From: Lachnospiraceae bacterium
Lineage (GTDB): Bacteria > Bacillota > Clostridia > Lachnospirales > Lachnospiraceae
Length of the DNA: 44,177 bases
Reading direction: 5' to 3'
NCBI GenBank assembly: GCA_021199475.1
Contig: JAJQHZ010000108.1
Coordinates: 1 to 44,177 of the forward strand
A model generated the notes under the pieces. The model ran no database searches. It had not been told where the DNA came from and worked only from the letters and a program-made list of their open reading frames with translations. Below are positions 7,695-17,585 of this stretch, piece by piece (the first letter of the stretch is position 1; each line of letters starts with the position of its first letter). The position numbers and the translations under genes are program-made.

Positions 7695-7822
7695 ATGTTA
7701 TACGATGCTTCGGCTCCTTACCCTGCCAAATACAACGCAAAACCTCGGATATCCGCAAACTGACCGCCGACGTCAGGTATCCACATCCAGATTCTGCAGC
7801 GAATGAGCCTCCCTCGCTGAAA

Positions 7823-8080
7823 TTACTTCCTGAACAGAGAAAATCCTTTCTTCTCCTGCTCGTCGCCGGTCGTGATGGTTCCTACCTTGTAGCCGGTCTC
7901 TTCGATGGCGGCTTTCAGCTTCGCCTCGTCCAGTCCGGCCTCGGAAAGGATTTCCGTGATGCCCTTGCTGTGATTGGAAGTCACCTTTTTCACATCGAAT
8001 GCCTTGCGGACCGCCTCATTTACGTGATTTTCGCACATTCCGCACATCATTCCGTCTACCTGCACGGTTGTCTTTACCAT
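7823..8080 (-). other. Internal in-frame start encoding a CopZ-like chaperone domain
   Basis: Inside copA, codon 857 is an ATG preceded at 6 bases by AAGGAGGAG (8087-8095), a near-perfect Shine-Dalgarno. The 85-residue product would begin [20 protein letters not shown], a complete HMA/CopZ fold with a CxxC copper site. The whole product could be made separately as a free copper chaperone, or the site could be a relic of a former copZ gene fused to copA by loss of a stop. E. coli makes CopA(Z) from copA by frameshifting, so such dual output has precedent; use here is inference. Confidence 0.5.
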
Positions 8081-10648
8081 TTCTGTCTCCTCCTTCTCAT
8101 TTTCCTGTTGATTTCCTGAATGCTCCGTGCCCAGATGATTCTTTTCCAGAGTTTCAGGATCTGAACCAACCTTCCCCGGATTTTCAGTTGCCGTGTTGCC
8201 AGTTGCTGAGGATTTACTCCCCTGATTTATTGAAACATTAAGTGTTACCGGTTTGATTTTTCTGTCATGTCCTGCATCGCGCATTTTAAACAAATTCAGC
8301 CGCAATGCGTTCGACACAACACAAAAGCTCGAAAGACTCATCGCAGCTGCGCCGAACATCGGATTCAGCGTCCAGCCGAAAATCGGAATCCACACGCCCG
8401 CGGCGAGCGGAATACCAATGACATTGTAGAAAAATGCCCAGAACAGGTTCTCGTGGATGTTGCGCAGGGTCGCACGGCTTAAGCGGATGGCCGCCGGCAC
8501 ATCGCTCAGGCGGCTTTTCATCAGGACAACATCCGCCGCGTCGATCGCGACATCCGCACCCGCGCCGATCGCGATGCCGATATCTGCTCTCGTGAGCGCC
8601 GGAGCGTCATTGATCCCGTCGCCCACCATCGCGACTCTAACACTGGACAGCTGGTTTCTCCGGCCAAAGGCTGCCATTCCCGCTTTCCTTCCGTCATCTG
8701 AACCGCCTTTTAAGTTATCTTTCGAATCAGCGTTTTCAGTGCTCTCTTTGAGCTGCCGGATCACGCTCTCCTTGCCGTCAGGCAAAACTCCGGCAATGAC
8801 CTCATCCACTCCGGCCTGTGCGCCGATGGCTTTTGCCGTGCGCGCATTGTCGCCCGTCAGCATCACGACACGGATTCCCATATTCTGCAGCTCCTTCACG
8901 GCCTGCGGACTATCCTCCTTGATCACATCCGCCACCGCAATGATGCCGAGCAGCTTTCCTTTCCTTGTAAACAAAAGCGGTGTTTTCCCTCCTTCGGCAA
9001 AGCGGTTTGCCTGTGTCACAATGGCATCCGGAACCTCTGCCTGGCTCTGGATAAAGCTCAGACTGCCGCCAAGAAGCGGTTCGCCGTCCAGCACCGCAGA
9101 AAGCCCATTGCCTGGAAGCGCCTGAAAATCCGTCACCTCCTCAGAGGATACCCCCTGTTCCTTTCCATATTGTATAATCGCTTTTGCCAGCGGATGCTCA
9201 CTTTTCTGCTCCAGATCATAGGCGCAGGACAGCAGCTCTTCCGCCTCTGTTCCGTCCGCCGGATAAAGATCCGTCACCTTCGGCTCCCCGCTGGTGATGG
9301 TTCCCGTCTTATCCAGCACAACGACCTGCACCTTGCCAGCTTCCTCCAGGGAAACGGCTGTTTTAAACAGAATCCCGTTTTTCGCGCCCATCCCATTGCC
9401 GACCATAATCGCCACCGGCGTCGCCAGCCCGAGCGCACACGGACAGCTGATGACCAGCACGGAGATCCCGCGGGCAAGCGCAAACGCGACCGTCTGACCC
9501 GCCAGCAGCCACACAATAGTTGTAATCACCGCAATCGTAATGACGACCGGCACAAATACGCCGGAGACCCGGTCCGCGATTTTCGCGATCGGCGCTTTCG
9601 TCGCTGCCGCATCGCTGACCATCTTAATAATCTGGGAAAGCGTCGTATCCTCCCCGACTCTCGTCGCCTCGCACCGGATAAATCCGGACTGATTCACGGT
9701 CGCGGCGGATACTGAATCGCCGACGGCCTTGTCGACCGGGATGCTCTCCCCGGTCAGCGCCGCCTCATTCACGGCACTGCTTCCGTCCAGGATCACACCG
9801 TCCACAGGAATATTCTCGCCGGGGCGCACCACGAACACATCGCCTTTTTTCACTTGCTCGATTGGTATCGTCTCTTCCATGCCATTTTTCACGACTACCG
9901 CCGTCTTCGGAGCAAGCTTCATCAGGCTTTTCAGAGCGTCCGTCGTCCTGCCCTTGGAGCGCGCCTCGAGCATCTTGCCGACTGTAATCAGCGTCAGGAT
10001 CATCGCCGCCGACTCAAAATACAGATCCATCATGTAGGACATGACCGCTTCCATATTGCCGTCCACCTGCGCCCGCGTCATCATGAACAGCGCATAGACA
10101 CTCCAGAGAAAGGATGCGGATGAGCCGAGCGCCACCAGAGTGTCCATGTTCGGGGAGCGGTGAATCAGCCCCTTGAAGCCGCTGATGAAAAACTTCTGGT
10201 TAATCACCATAATAATCGCGGCCAACAATAGCTGCACCAGTCCCATCGCGACATGATTGTCATCAAACCAGGCGGGCAGCGGCCAGCCCCACATCATATG
10301 TCCCATCGAAAAATACATCAGCACCAGCAGAAATCCAACGGACGCGATCAGCCTGCGCTTCAGCACTGGTGTCTCGTGGTCGGCCAGCGCCTCCTCCTGC
10401 TCCGCAATCGATGGTGACGCTGAGCTGCCGGAAGCTGCGCCCATTGCGCCGCCCTTTTGCGACGCGCCGTAGCCCGCATCCTGCACCGCCCGTATAATCG
10501 CATCCGGGGAGGCTGTTCCCTCGACCCCCATCGAATTCGTCAGCAGGCTGACCGAGCAGGACGTCACGCCCGGCACCTTCGCGACCGCCTTCTCCACTCT
10601 CGCCTGGCAGGCAGCGCAGCTCATACCGGTTACCGTATATTGATCCAT
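7823..10648 (-). CDS. copA: Copper-exporting P1B-type ATPase with terminal HMA domains
   Basis: A 941-residue Cu(I) efflux ATPase of the cytoplasmic membrane. In order it has: an N-terminal HMA domain (MSCAAC, Cys11 and Cys14); TM helices from about 100; TGES (299-302, actuator); the metal-site CPC (402-404); DKTGT with phosphorylated Asp446; HP (485-486, nucleotide domain); GDGIND (676-681); and the last TM pair (735-775). After a disordered Ser/Thr/Glu-rich linker (about 790-856) a second HMA domain ends the protein (857-941, Cys869 and Cys872). A low-complexity insert of about 35 residues (635-670) sits just before GDGIND, which is unusual. The ATG at 10648 follows GGAGGGAGGA. csoR lies 147 bp upstream on the same strand and is likely co-transcribed. 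The C-terminal domain has its own internal ribosome site (separate entry). Confidence 0.95.
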   Translation of the reverse strand: MDQYTVTGMSCAACQARVEKAVAKVPGVTSCSVSLLTNSMGVEGTASPDAIIRAVQDAGYGASQKGGAMGAASGSSASPSIAEQEEALADHETPVLKRRLIASVGFLLVLMYFSMGHMMWGWPLPAWFDDNHVAMGLVQLLLAAIIMVINQKFFISGFKGLIHRSPNMDTLVALGSSASFLWSVYALFMMTRAQVDGNMEAVMSYMMDLYFESAAMILTLITVGKMLEARSKGRTTDALKSLMKLAPKTAVVVKNGMEETIPIEQVKKGDVFVVRPGENIPVDGVILDGSSAVNEAALTGESIPVDKAVGDSVSAATVNQSGFIRCEATRVGEDTTLSQIIKMVSDAAATKAPIAKIADRVSGVFVPVVITIAVITTIVWLLAGQTVAFALARGISVLVISCPCALGLATPVAIMVGNGMGAKNGILFKTAVSLEEAGKVQVVVLDKTGTITSGEPKVTDLYPADGTEAEELLSCAYDLEQKSEHPLAKAIIQYGKEQGVSSEEVTDFQALPGNGLSAVLDGEPLLGGSLSFIQSQAEVPDAIVTQANRFAEGGKTPLLFTRKGKLLGIIAVADVIKEDSPQAVKELQNMGIRVVMLTGDNARTAKAIGAQAGVDEVIAGVLPDGKESVIRQLKESTENADSKDNLKGGSDDGRKAGMAAFGRRNQLSSVRVAMVGDGINDAPALTRADIGIAIGAGADVAIDAADVVLMKSRLSDVPAAIRLSRATLRNIHENLFWAFFYNVIGIPLAAGVWIPIFGWTLNPMFGAAAMSLSSFCVVSNALRLNLFKMRDAGHDRKIKPVTLNVSINQGSKSSATGNTATENPGKVGSDPETLEKNHLGTEHSGNQQENEKEETEMVKTTVQVDGMMCGMCENHVNEAVRKAFDVKKVTSNHSKGITEILSEAGLDEAKLKAAIEETGYKVGTITTGDEQEKKGFSLFRK

Positions 10649-10753
10649 CTGTCATTCCTCCCTCCTGATCCACAGAAAATCTCCAGATTATTCAGAAATC
10701 CTTTTCCCGCCCTTCTTCCATCAGATGATCCAGGATTTCATAAATTATCGGCA

Positions 10754-10763
10754 CCCCCCCCCC
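10754..10763 (-). repeat. G10 homopolymer in the csoR-copA spacer
   Basis: Ten consecutive C on the plus strand (G on the coding strand) follow an AGGAGG-like site in the gap between csoR and copA. It may be a slippage-prone tract or a sequencing risk point. A very short frame (TTG then Gly codons, TGC, CGA, stop) starts at it. No recognisable protein is encoded. Confidence 0.8.
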
Positions 10764-10795
10764 AAAACGCCTCCTTATACTAAAAAGAGCTGTCA

Positions 10796-11137
10796 TCACT
10801 TCATCAGCTTCTGTATGGTTGCCACAAGCTCATCTACAACCTCATCCTTCCCCTCCCGGATGTCCCGGACGACGCAGGTATGGATGTGGCTGGATAAAAG
10901 CTCCTTGTTAAACGAATTCACAGCCGCGTTCACCGCAGCCGACTGAATCAGGATATCATTGCAGTAGGCGTCCCGCTCCAGCATGCCCCGGATGCCGCGA
11001 ATCTGCCCCTCAATGCGGTTCAGGCGGTTAATCAGCTTCCGCCGCTCTTCCTCGGTCCGCTCCGTCTTTTTGCAGCAGCAACAGACCTCGGCGGTATCCG
11101 CATCTTCTTTTGAATCTCTGATAATATTATCTTCCAC
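10796..11137 (-). CDS. csoR: CsoR-type copper-sensing repressor
   Basis: A 113-residue DUF156/CsoR family protein, an all-helical DNA-binding repressor released by Cu(I). The sensor ligands match CsoR exactly in spacing: Cys59 (AYCNDIL), His84 and Cys88 (SHIHTC), i.e. Cys-x24-His-x3-Cys. The conserved helix RLNRIEGQIRGIRGML is present at about 37-52. An extra N-terminal CCCCKK cluster (residues 19-24) is not part of the usual core and could bind metal. The start is GTG at 11137, preceded by AAGGGGGCGG. Its promoter contains two CsoR-like operators, so autoregulation of csoR-copA is expected. Confidence 0.93.
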   Translation of the reverse strand: MEDNIIRDSKEDADTAEVCCCCKKTERTEEERRKLINRLNRIEGQIRGIRGMLERDAYCNDILIQSAAVNAAVNSFNKELLSSHIHTCVVRDIREGKDEVVDELVATIQKLMK

Positions 11138-11169
11138 AAATTCCGCCCCCTTATTCTTTTATGTCAAAA

Positions 11170-11184
11170 TACCGCCCCAGGGTA
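11170..11184. promoter_or_regulatory. CsoR-type operator, promoter-distal
   Basis: TACCGCCCCAGGGTA, a pseudo-palindrome with TACC/GGTA ends and a GC-rich centre, typical of CsoR sites. It lies just downstream of the predicted csoR transcription start. Confidence 0.7.
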
Positions 11185-11199
11185 TCTGATACGCGTCTC

Positions 11200-11228
11200 A
11201 TTATATACCCCCGGGCGGTATTTGTCAA
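11200..11228 (-). promoter_or_regulatory. csoR-copA promoter
   Basis: Perfect TTGACA (11223-11228), a 17-bp spacer and perfect TATAAT (11200-11205) on the minus strand. A 15-bp operator fills nearly the whole spacer, so repressor binding would exclude RNA polymerase. Confidence 0.9.
11206..11220. promoter_or_regulatory. CsoR-type operator inside the promoter spacer
   Basis: TACCCCCGGGCGGTA, 15 bp with the same TACC/GGTA ends as the site at 11170-11184, the two centres 36 bp apart. It lies between the -35 and -10 boxes of csoR. Confidence 0.8.
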
Positions 11229-11325
11229 TACCCATCTTATCTACCATTACACATCACATCATGCCACACAGTATGAAGTCTCAGACATCCTCATGCAGGC
11301 GGCAGGCAGATTTTTCCGCATTCTG

Positions 11326-12327
11326 TCATTCCGCTTCCAGATGCGCGCGGATTGCTTCCTCGTTCAGGTGCTCTCCAATCACAATCAGCACCTCCTGACC
11401 GATGGGAATGGGCCGAATCTGGATCTCATCGCGTGTCGCATTGAGCTGAAGCCAGACAGATTCGTCAGACTGCAGTTCAGACATAGTTCTATCTGCCCCC
11501 TGACTGACAGAATCCTCCGTTTTTCTCATGAAACCCTTCACCCGGAATACATACCCGCACGCATCATCGTTCAGAATCCGCCTGACCGTCAGGCACAGCT
11601 TCTCCCTGGACATCCGGATATTCATAAAATAAACGGACTGGAAGCCCTCGTCCTCCTCACTCATTTTCTGAAAGCTTTCGTTCACATATCCGCAGGCAGA
11701 AAACTGTTCAAAATCAGAATCTGTAAATTTGCTCCAGTCCTTTGTCTGAATCTCTCCTCCGATGCCGGATGTAAACCTGCGCTCACACCGCACCGCTTCC
11801 AGCGCATGGTTCAGATGTGCGATAGTAGCTTCCATCTCCTCCCCGGAGGCCTCCTGGCTTTTGCTCATAACGACGCAGCCCGCATTGGCCACTTCGGACG
11901 CCAGCAGGTACTCTGCTTCCTCGGACAGGCCGGGCTCCAGCTTAGCGTCAATGATTGCGATCACATTTCCGATTTCATACCACTGATCAAGGGGCTCCTC
12001 GTGGAGCACGTCGAAAAATTCATCCGTGTCATAAATGCCGGAGGGCTCTACCAGAACCCGGTCATAGCCGCTCATCCCCATCGCAATCAGCTTGGACTTA
12101 AACCGCCTTCGGTGACAGTCCCGGTGGCAGCCGCCGGCTACCATCTCCAGTTCACACCGTTCTCCCTCCAGATCCTGCAAAAGCATCATGTCTACATTTA
12201 CCGCACCATAATCGTTCTCCAGAATTCCGATGTTCCAGCCTTTTTTTATCAAATATTCTGCATATCTCCGGATAAAAGTCGTTTTTCCGGCCCCGAGAAA
12301 GCCTGTAATCAGATCTATTTTTATCAT
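11326..12327 (-). CDS. CobW/G3E family GTPase, putative metallochaperone
   Basis: A 333-residue G3E P-loop GTPase. Visible are Walker A GFLGAGKTT (9-17), the guanine-contacting and switch segments (ILENDYGAVNVD; VLVEPSGIYD) and a C-terminal CobW_C-like domain with QIRPIPIG near the end. Family members insert or allocate metals (Zn, Co, Ni). The canonical metal-binding GCxCC motif is replaced by GGCHRDCHRRR (Cys67, Cys71), a Cys/His variant, so metal choice may differ. The ATG at 12327 follows a GAGGAG site. It lies upstream of csoR on the same strand, but csoR has its own promoter, so co-regulation with copper is only suggested by position. Confidence 0.85.
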   Translation of the reverse strand: MIKIDLITGFLGAGKTTFIRRYAEYLIKKGWNIGILENDYGAVNVDMMLLQDLEGERCELEMVAGGCHRDCHRRRFKSKLIAMGMSGYDRVLVEPSGIYDTDEFFDVLHEEPLDQWYEIGNVIAIIDAKLEPGLSEEAEYLLASEVANAGCVVMSKSQEASGEEMEATIAHLNHALEAVRCERRFTSGIGGEIQTKDWSKFTDSDFEQFSACGYVNESFQKMSEEDEGFQSVYFMNIRMSREKLCLTVRRILNDDACGYVFRVKGFMRKTEDSVSQGADRTMSELQSDESVWLQLNATRDEIQIRPIPIGQEVLIVIGEHLNEEAIRAHLEAE

Positions 12328-12565
12328 AAACGTTCCGTTCTCCTCATTGTCCTATCTCACTTTTTCAAAGCGGATCCGCAACTGTAAAAACAATCCCGAA
12401 CCACTCTTGACAGGGAAAGCCTGCCATTTTTCGCTAACATTCTACTCTCGCTGTGATTCCGTGTCAATGTGCAGGCAAAAATTTTTGAGCACAGGAGCTT
12501 TTTACCCTGATTGTATTTATAATTGTTTTATTCCCTGCAAATCCCCGTAAATTCACAAAAAATTC

Positions 12566-12594
12566 TTGACAGAAAACATTGTTTGGTCTAATAT
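12566..12594 (+). promoter_or_regulatory. rpsT promoter
   Basis: TTGACA (12566-12571), a 17-bp spacer and TAATAT (12589-12594); an overlapping TATAAT lies three bases later. It gives a leader of about 110 bases. Confidence 0.75.
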
Positions 12595-12711
12595 AATCAG
12601 GTGAGTTTGCAGGAAACGACCGTGTCCGTTTTATAATGAATTGCAAAATATTCCGTTATTCACTATAAAGAGATGCAAACGATTATTTTCAGAGGTTGGG
12701 AGGTGTTCAGA

Positions 12712-12975
12712 TTGGCAAATATTAAGTCTGCAAAGAAGAGAATTCTTGTTTCCCAGAAAAAGCACGACAAGAATAAGTCCATCAAGTCTTCAGTGAAGAC
12801 CGCGATGAAGAAGGTTGAGGCTGCTGTTGCGGCGAACGACAAGGCTGCTGCTCAGGAAGCGCTTCTGGCTGCTACTTCTACGATTGAGAAGGCTGCTACC
12901 AAGGGTGTTTATCACAAGAACAACGCAGCAAGAAAAGTTTCCCGCATGGCAAAGGCAGTCAATACCTTGGCTTAA
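12712..12975 (+). CDS. rpsT: 30S ribosomal protein S20
   Basis: An 87-residue S20 protein of the small subunit; it binds 16S rRNA helices 9 and 44 early in assembly. The sequence begins ANIKSAKKRI after the initiator and ends SRMAKAVNTLA, with Lys/Ala-rich helices throughout, as usual for S20. The start is TTG at 12712, with GGGAGG (12698-12703) 8 bases ahead; the upstream ATG in frame adds 13 non-S20 residues. A UUG start is also used by E. coli rpsT, where it is tied to autogenous control. Transcribed alone, between its own promoter and a bidirectional terminator. Confidence 0.97.
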   Translation: MANIKSAKKRILVSQKKHDKNKSIKSSVKTAMKKVEAAVAANDKAAAQEALLAATSTIEKAATKGVYHKNNAARKVSRMAKAVNTLA

Positions 12976-13045
12976 TTACGTGTATTCTGTCGTATGGGGA
13001 ATGAAGTTATCCATAGAGAATAGAAGATAGAATAATGTAAAAAGG

Positions 13046-13085
13046 AAAGCCCCGCAGTCACACCGTCACGTGACTGCGGGGCTTT
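13046..13085. terminator. Bidirectional terminator between rpsT and engB
   Basis: A 16-bp perfect stem (AAAGCCCCGCAGTCAC, 13046-13061, with 13070-13085) and an 8-base loop. T-rich tracts leave on both strands. It serves rpsT on the plus strand and engB on the minus strand. Confidence 0.9.
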
Positions 13086-13090
13086 CGTAT

Positions 13091-13693
13091 TCAGACCGCC
13101 TCTTTTTCCTCAAAACAGATGCTCTCGATCAGGCTCCAGGTCTCATCGCGCCCCTGACCGGTCTGGGAGGAAAACGGAATCATCTTTGTGCCCGGCCGCA
13201 GATTCAGGCCCTCGCGGACCAGCTTCAGCTGCTTCTGAATCTGGCTGCGCTTAATCTTATCCAGCTTTGTCGCCAGTATGATCGGCTCAAAACCGTTCGC
13301 GCAGACCCACTCGTACATCGTCTTATCATTCGCCCCCGGCTCATGCCGGATATCGATCAGCAGAAACACCGCCTTCAGCTGTGAGGATGTGTGCAGATAG
13401 CGTTCAATCATTTTTCCCCATTTTTCCTTTTCTGACTGCGGGACCTTCGCATAGCCGTAGCCGGGCAGATCCACCAGATACAAGCGATCGTTGATCGCAT
13501 AATAATTGATCGTCTGGGTCTTACCCGGTTGTGAGCTGGTCCGCGCCAGCGATTTGCGGTTCATCAGCGTATTGATCAGGGAAGATTTTCCGACATTGGA
13601 TTTCCCCGCAAACGCCACCTCCGGGCGGTCATGCTCCGGAAGCCGGCTCGTAATCCCGCATACTGTCTCAAGACTGGCCTTTTTAATAACCAT
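13091..13693 (-). CDS. engB: Ribosome biogenesis GTP-binding protein EngB/YsxC
   Basis: A 200-residue essential Ras-like GTPase needed for 50S subunit assembly. G1 is GKSNVGKSS, G3 DLPGYG, G4 TKLD, and SSQTGQG lies at G5; RTSSQPGKTQTINYY covers switch I. Length is typical. I chose ATG 13693 because AAGGAG stands ahead and VIKKASLETVCG matches the family N-terminus. It follows lon by 22 bases, forming the common lon-engB pair. Confidence 0.95.
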   Translation of the reverse strand: MVIKKASLETVCGITSRLPEHDRPEVAFAGKSNVGKSSLINTLMNRKSLARTSSQPGKTQTINYYAINDRLYLVDLPGYGYAKVPQSEKEKWGKMIERYLHTSSQLKAVFLLIDIRHEPGANDKTMYEWVCANGFEPIILATKLDKIKRSQIQKQLKLVREGLNLRPGTKMIPFSSQTGQGRDETWSLIESICFEEKEAV

Positions 13694-13715
13694 TTCGGTC
13701 TCCTTCCTCACAGCC

Positions 13716-16031
13716 CTATGCAAGCGCCGTTTTCAGCACCTCCGGCATCGCACTTACATATACAATATCCAGGCCATCCGTGATCTCATCCTGTATCTCC
13801 GCAATATCCGGCTGATTTTCCAAAGGCACCAGCACGGTCGTGATACCCGCCTGCTTTGCGGCCAGCAGCTTTTCCTTCAGGCCTCCGATGGGAAGCACAC
13901 GCCCGCGCAGAGTAATTTCTCCGGTCATCGCCACATCCGCGCGCACCGGGATCTCCGTGATTGCGGAGAGGATGGCGGTCGCCATCGTAATGCCCGCCGA
14001 CGGTCCATCCTTCGGCACCGCGCCTTCGGGGATATGGATGTGAATATCATTTTTTACAAAAAACTCCGGATCGATGCCATACTGCGTGCCGAGGGAGCGC
14101 ACATAGCTGATGGCTGTCCGCGCCGACTCCTTCATCACATCGCCGAGCTGCCCGGTCAGCAAAAATTCTCCCTTGCCCGGCATCGTATTGACCTCGATCT
14201 GCAGCGTGTCCCCGCCGACGCTGGTCCACGCCAGACCGCGCACAATGCCGATATCATTCTTCGCGTTCCGCTTCAGAACCGAGCTGTGCTTTTTGCCAAG
14301 ATAGCTCTCCAGATTCTTCTCCGTGATCTTCACGGAGGAGGCACCGTCCTCCAGGATTTCCCGTGCCGCTTTCCGGCAGAGCTCGCCAATCCTGCGCTCC
14401 AGCTGGCGAACCCCCGCTTCCTTCGTATATCCATCGATCAGTGACGCCATCGCGGATTTCGTAATGGTCATCTGGCCCTTTTTCAATCCGTTGTGCGCCA
14501 GCTGCTTTTTCATCAGATGCTCGCGTGCAATGTGTAGCTTTTCATTTGCCGTGTAGCTTGTCACTTCAATGAGCTCCATCCGGTCGAGCAGCGGCCGCGG
14601 AATCGTGTGCACATCATTCGCAGTCGCGATGAAAAGCACCTCCGACAAATCCAGCGGCAGTTCCACATAATTGTCGCGGAACCGGCAGTTCTGCTCCGAA
14701 TCCAGCACCTCCAGAAGCGCGGAGGATGTATCGCCCTTGTAATCACTGCTCACTTTATCAATCTCATCCAGCAGCATCAGCGGATTTTTCACACCGGCCT
14801 GTCGCAGTCCGTCCGCAATGCGCCCCGGCATCGCTCCGACATAGGTGCGGCGGTGGCCGCGGATCTCCGCCTCATCGCGCACGCCGCCAAGGCTGATCCG
14901 CACAAACTTTTTGTCCAGCGCGCGGGCAATCGACTGTGCGATCGAGGTCTTGCCCGTCCCGGGAGGTCCCACCAGACAGATGATCGGGCTGTCGCCTTTT
15001 TCCGTCAGAGTGCGCACGGCCAGGAATTCAAGGATCCGTTCCTTGACCTTTTCCAGCCCGTAATGATCCCTGTCCAGGATTTTTCTGGCGTTTTTCAGAT
15101 CCTGATTGTCTTTGGATGCCTTCTCCCAGGGAAGTGCCAGCAGGGTCTCTACGTAAGTCCGCAGCACCGGGCTTTCCGCTGAATTCGGTCCGATGGTCTT
15201 CAGGCGATCCGCCTCTTTGCAGATCTTTTCCTTCACTTCATCCGGTGCCGCCAGCTTCTCCGCCGCTTCTTTATAATGCTGTACGTCAGTCAGAATCCCG
15301 TTCTCGCCCAGCTCCTCCTGAATCACACGCATCTGCTCCCGGAGCACATACTCGCGCTGATTCTTATCCACACGCTCTTTCACCTTTTGCTGAATCTCGT
15401 TTTGCACTTCTAAAATACTGATCTCCCTCGCCAGCAACGTGATCAGCTGATTGTAACGGGAAAGCATATCACCTGCCTCAAGCAGAGTCTGTGCATGCCG
15501 GTAATTCACAGGCAAATGCACACAGGCGGACATCGTCAGCTTCCCCATGTCCTCAATATCTAAAAGCGTGCGGAGACATTCTTTGCCAAATTTCTGATTG
15601 AGCTGTCCATAGCGGGTAAGGGAATCCTTCAGCCCCCGCGTCAGTCCTTCCGCGGTCAGCTCATCGATCTCCACCGGCTCATCCTCAAAAGGCTCCACCT
15701 GCGCCAGAAGATGGTCGTCCAACTCCGCGCCGCCCACCATCCGGCAGCGCTCCACGCCTTCCACTCTCACACGCACGATTCCTTTCGGCAGCTTCGCCAC
15801 ATTCAGGATTTTCCCCACCACGCCGATATCGTATAAGCTTTGGAGACCCGGATTCGAATCATCCGGGTCTTTCTGAGTCACTAAAAAAATTTTCTGGTCT
15901 GCCGCCATTGCCTCCTCAACCGATCGAACAGACCGGTCCCGGCTGATGTCAAAACTCACAATCATCGTCGGAAACACGGTCAGACCGCGCAGGGCCAGCA
16001 CCGGCAGCATTCTTATTTCGTCTCCTGTCAT
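13716..16031 (-). CDS. lon: ATP-dependent Lon protease
   Basis: A 771-residue LonA protease, a cytosolic hexamer degrading damaged and regulatory proteins. The substrate-binding LAN domain comes first ([16 protein letters not shown]), then a coiled segment (about 180-260), the AAA+ module with GPPGTGKTS (355-363) and Walker [10 protein letters not shown], and the S16 protease domain. The latter has catalytic Ser678 in PKDGPSAG and Lys in GGLKEK. The start at 16031 gives the normal N-terminus; its ribosome site (GAGAGAGA) is weak. It follows clpX on the same strand with a gap of about 95 bp. Confidence 0.96.
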   Translation of the reverse strand: MTGDEIRMLPVLALRGLTVFPTMIVSFDISRDRSVRSVEEAMAADQKIFLVTQKDPDDSNPGLQSLYDIGVVGKILNVAKLPKGIVRVRVEGVERCRMVGGAELDDHLLAQVEPFEDEPVEIDELTAEGLTRGLKDSLTRYGQLNQKFGKECLRTLLDIEDMGKLTMSACVHLPVNYRHAQTLLEAGDMLSRYNQLITLLAREISILEVQNEIQQKVKERVDKNQREYVLREQMRVIQEELGENGILTDVQHYKEAAEKLAAPDEVKEKICKEADRLKTIGPNSAESPVLRTYVETLLALPWEKASKDNQDLKNARKILDRDHYGLEKVKERILEFLAVRTLTEKGDSPIICLVGPPGTGKTSIAQSIARALDKKFVRISLGGVRDEAEIRGHRRTYVGAMPGRIADGLRQAGVKNPLMLLDEIDKVSSDYKGDTSSALLEVLDSEQNCRFRDNYVELPLDLSEVLFIATANDVHTIPRPLLDRMELIEVTSYTANEKLHIAREHLMKKQLAHNGLKKGQMTITKSAMASLIDGYTKEAGVRQLERRIGELCRKAAREILEDGASSVKITEKNLESYLGKKHSSVLKRNAKNDIGIVRGLAWTSVGGDTLQIEVNTMPGKGEFLLTGQLGDVMKESARTAISYVRSLGTQYGIDPEFFVKNDIHIHIPEGAVPKDGPSAGITMATAILSAITEIPVRADVAMTGEITLRGRVLPIGGLKEKLLAAKQAGITTVLVPLENQPDIAEIQDEITDGLDIVYVSAMPEVLKTALA

Positions 16032-16125
16032 ATTCTCTCTCTGTGAAAATTCATATGTCCGCCTTGCGGGCAATCACACTATAGAACCGTCAATTGCTTC
16101 CTTATCCGAACTTACGTATGATCTG

Positions 16126-17415
16126 CTACGCGGACGCCTCCACAAACCCGAATCTGCGTTTTCTCCTCGGAGTGTGTTCATTTGTCCGGTAGGTAAGCAC
16201 CGGCTCGCCGGTGCCCTCGACCGTCTCTTTTGTAATCTGACAGGTCGCAATCGTCGTATCCGACGGAATCCGGAACATAATATCCATCATCGTATTTTCC
16301 ATAATCGCACGCAGACCTCTCGCGCCTGTCTTGCGCTTAATCGTGCGGTCTGCAATCGCCTCAATGGCTTCCGGTGTAAAGGACAGCTCGACATCGTCCA
16401 GGCCGAACAGCCCCTGGTACTGCTTGATAATCGCGTTTTTCGGCTCCGTCAGGATACGGATCAGCGTATCGCGGTCGAGCTCATCCAGAGAGACAACCAC
16501 CGGCACGCGGCCCATAAACTCCGGAATCATGCCGAACTTAATAAAGTCCTCCGGCAGCGCCTGGCGCAAAACCTCACCGACATTGCGGTCGCTTTTCTGC
16601 GTCAGCTCCGAGCCAAAGCCGATTCCCTTGCGGTCCATACGTGACTCGATAATCTTGTCCAGACCTTCAAACGCGCCTCCGCAGATGAACAGGATATTCG
16701 TTGTATCGATCTGCAAAAGTTCCTGATGCGGATGCTTTCTCCCGCCCTGCGGCGGCACGGAAGCGACCGTACCCTCCAGGATTTTCAGCAGCGCCTGCTG
16801 TACGCCCTCACCGGAAACATCCCTTGTGATCGATGCATTCTCGGATTTGCGCGTGATTTTATCAATCTCATCAATGTATATGATTCCATACTCGGCCTTT
16901 TTGATATCATAATCCGCCGCCTGGATAATTTTCAAAAGAATGTTCTCTACATCCTCACCGACATAGCCGGCCTCCGTCAGAGACGTCGCGTCCGCGATTG
17001 CAAACGGAACATTCAGAAGACGCGCCAGTGTCTGCGCCAGCATCGTCTTACCGCAGCCGGTCGGTCCGAGCATCAGGATATTGCTCTTCTGTATCTCCAC
17101 ATCCAGATATCTGCCGCTGGTGATTCTCTTATAATGATTGTAAACGGCCACTGACAATGCCTTCTTCGCCGCATCCTGGCCAATCACATAGTCATCCAGA
17201 AATTCCTTAATCTGAGCGGGCTTGAGCAGATTGATCGCATCCGGATCATCGCCCATATAGTCCTCAGCCATCTCCTCTTCCACAATCTCAGAGCAGATAT
17301 CGATACATTCATCACAGATATACACTCCATTCGGACCGGCAATCAGCTTGTGCACCTGATCTTCTGTCTTATTGCAAAAGGAGCATCTCACTTTCTCTAT
17401 CAACTTTCCCGGCAT
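16126..17415 (-). CDS. clpX: ClpX, ATPase subunit of ClpXP
   Basis: A 429-residue AAA+ unfoldase that feeds proteins to ClpP. The N-terminal zinc domain has the four cysteines CSFC and CDEC (residues 11-37). Walker A is GPTGCGKT, Walker [10 protein letters not shown], and the GYVGEDVE pore loop and the IGFG ClpP-binding loop region are present. The C-terminal sensor-2 part includes [15 protein letters not shown]. The ATG at 17415 follows AGGGGTAAAA. A TATAAT-like box (about 17429-17434) stands very close to the start, so some clpX transcripts may have short leaders. Confidence 0.97.
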   Translation of the reverse strand: MPGKLIEKVRCSFCNKTEDQVHKLIAGPNGVYICDECIDICSEIVEEEMAEDYMGDDPDAINLLKPAQIKEFLDDYVIGQDAAKKALSVAVYNHYKRITSGRYLDVEIQKSNILMLGPTGCGKTMLAQTLARLLNVPFAIADATSLTEAGYVGEDVENILLKIIQAADYDIKKAEYGIIYIDEIDKITRKSENASITRDVSGEGVQQALLKILEGTVASVPPQGGRKHPHQELLQIDTTNILFICGGAFEGLDKIIESRMDRKGIGFGSELTQKSDRNVGEVLRQALPEDFIKFGMIPEFMGRVPVVVSLDELDRDTLIRILTEPKNAIIKQYQGLFGLDDVELSFTPEAIEAIADRTIKRKTGARGLRAIMENTMMDIMFRIPSDTTIATCQITKETVEGTGEPVLTYRTNEHTPRRKRRFGFVEASA

Positions 17416-17461
17416 ATTTTTACCCCTATATTATATAATGTGATATTTCTATTAACGCACA

Positions 17462-17498
17462 GGAGACTGTCACAAATTCATCATCTGTAACAGTCTCC
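17462..17498. repeat. 9-bp hairpin between clpP and clpX
   Basis: GGAGACTGT (17462-17470) pairs with ACAGTCTCC (17490-17498) across a 19-base loop. No T-run follows. It may be an intercistronic RNA hairpin that partly separates clpP and clpX expression. Confidence 0.5.
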
Positions 17499-17585
17499 GG
17501 TTCGTAACTGGCATCCGCCTGTGGTAAATCGCATTCCCAGATGGCATCCGCAAACCGAACCCTTTCACAGAATTCCGCTTTTCAT

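Noticed and set aside
7742..7782. Terminator between the HAD gene and copA
   Set aside because: GGATA..CTGAC/GTCAG..TATCC can pair, but no T-run follows on either strand, so I do not call it a terminator.
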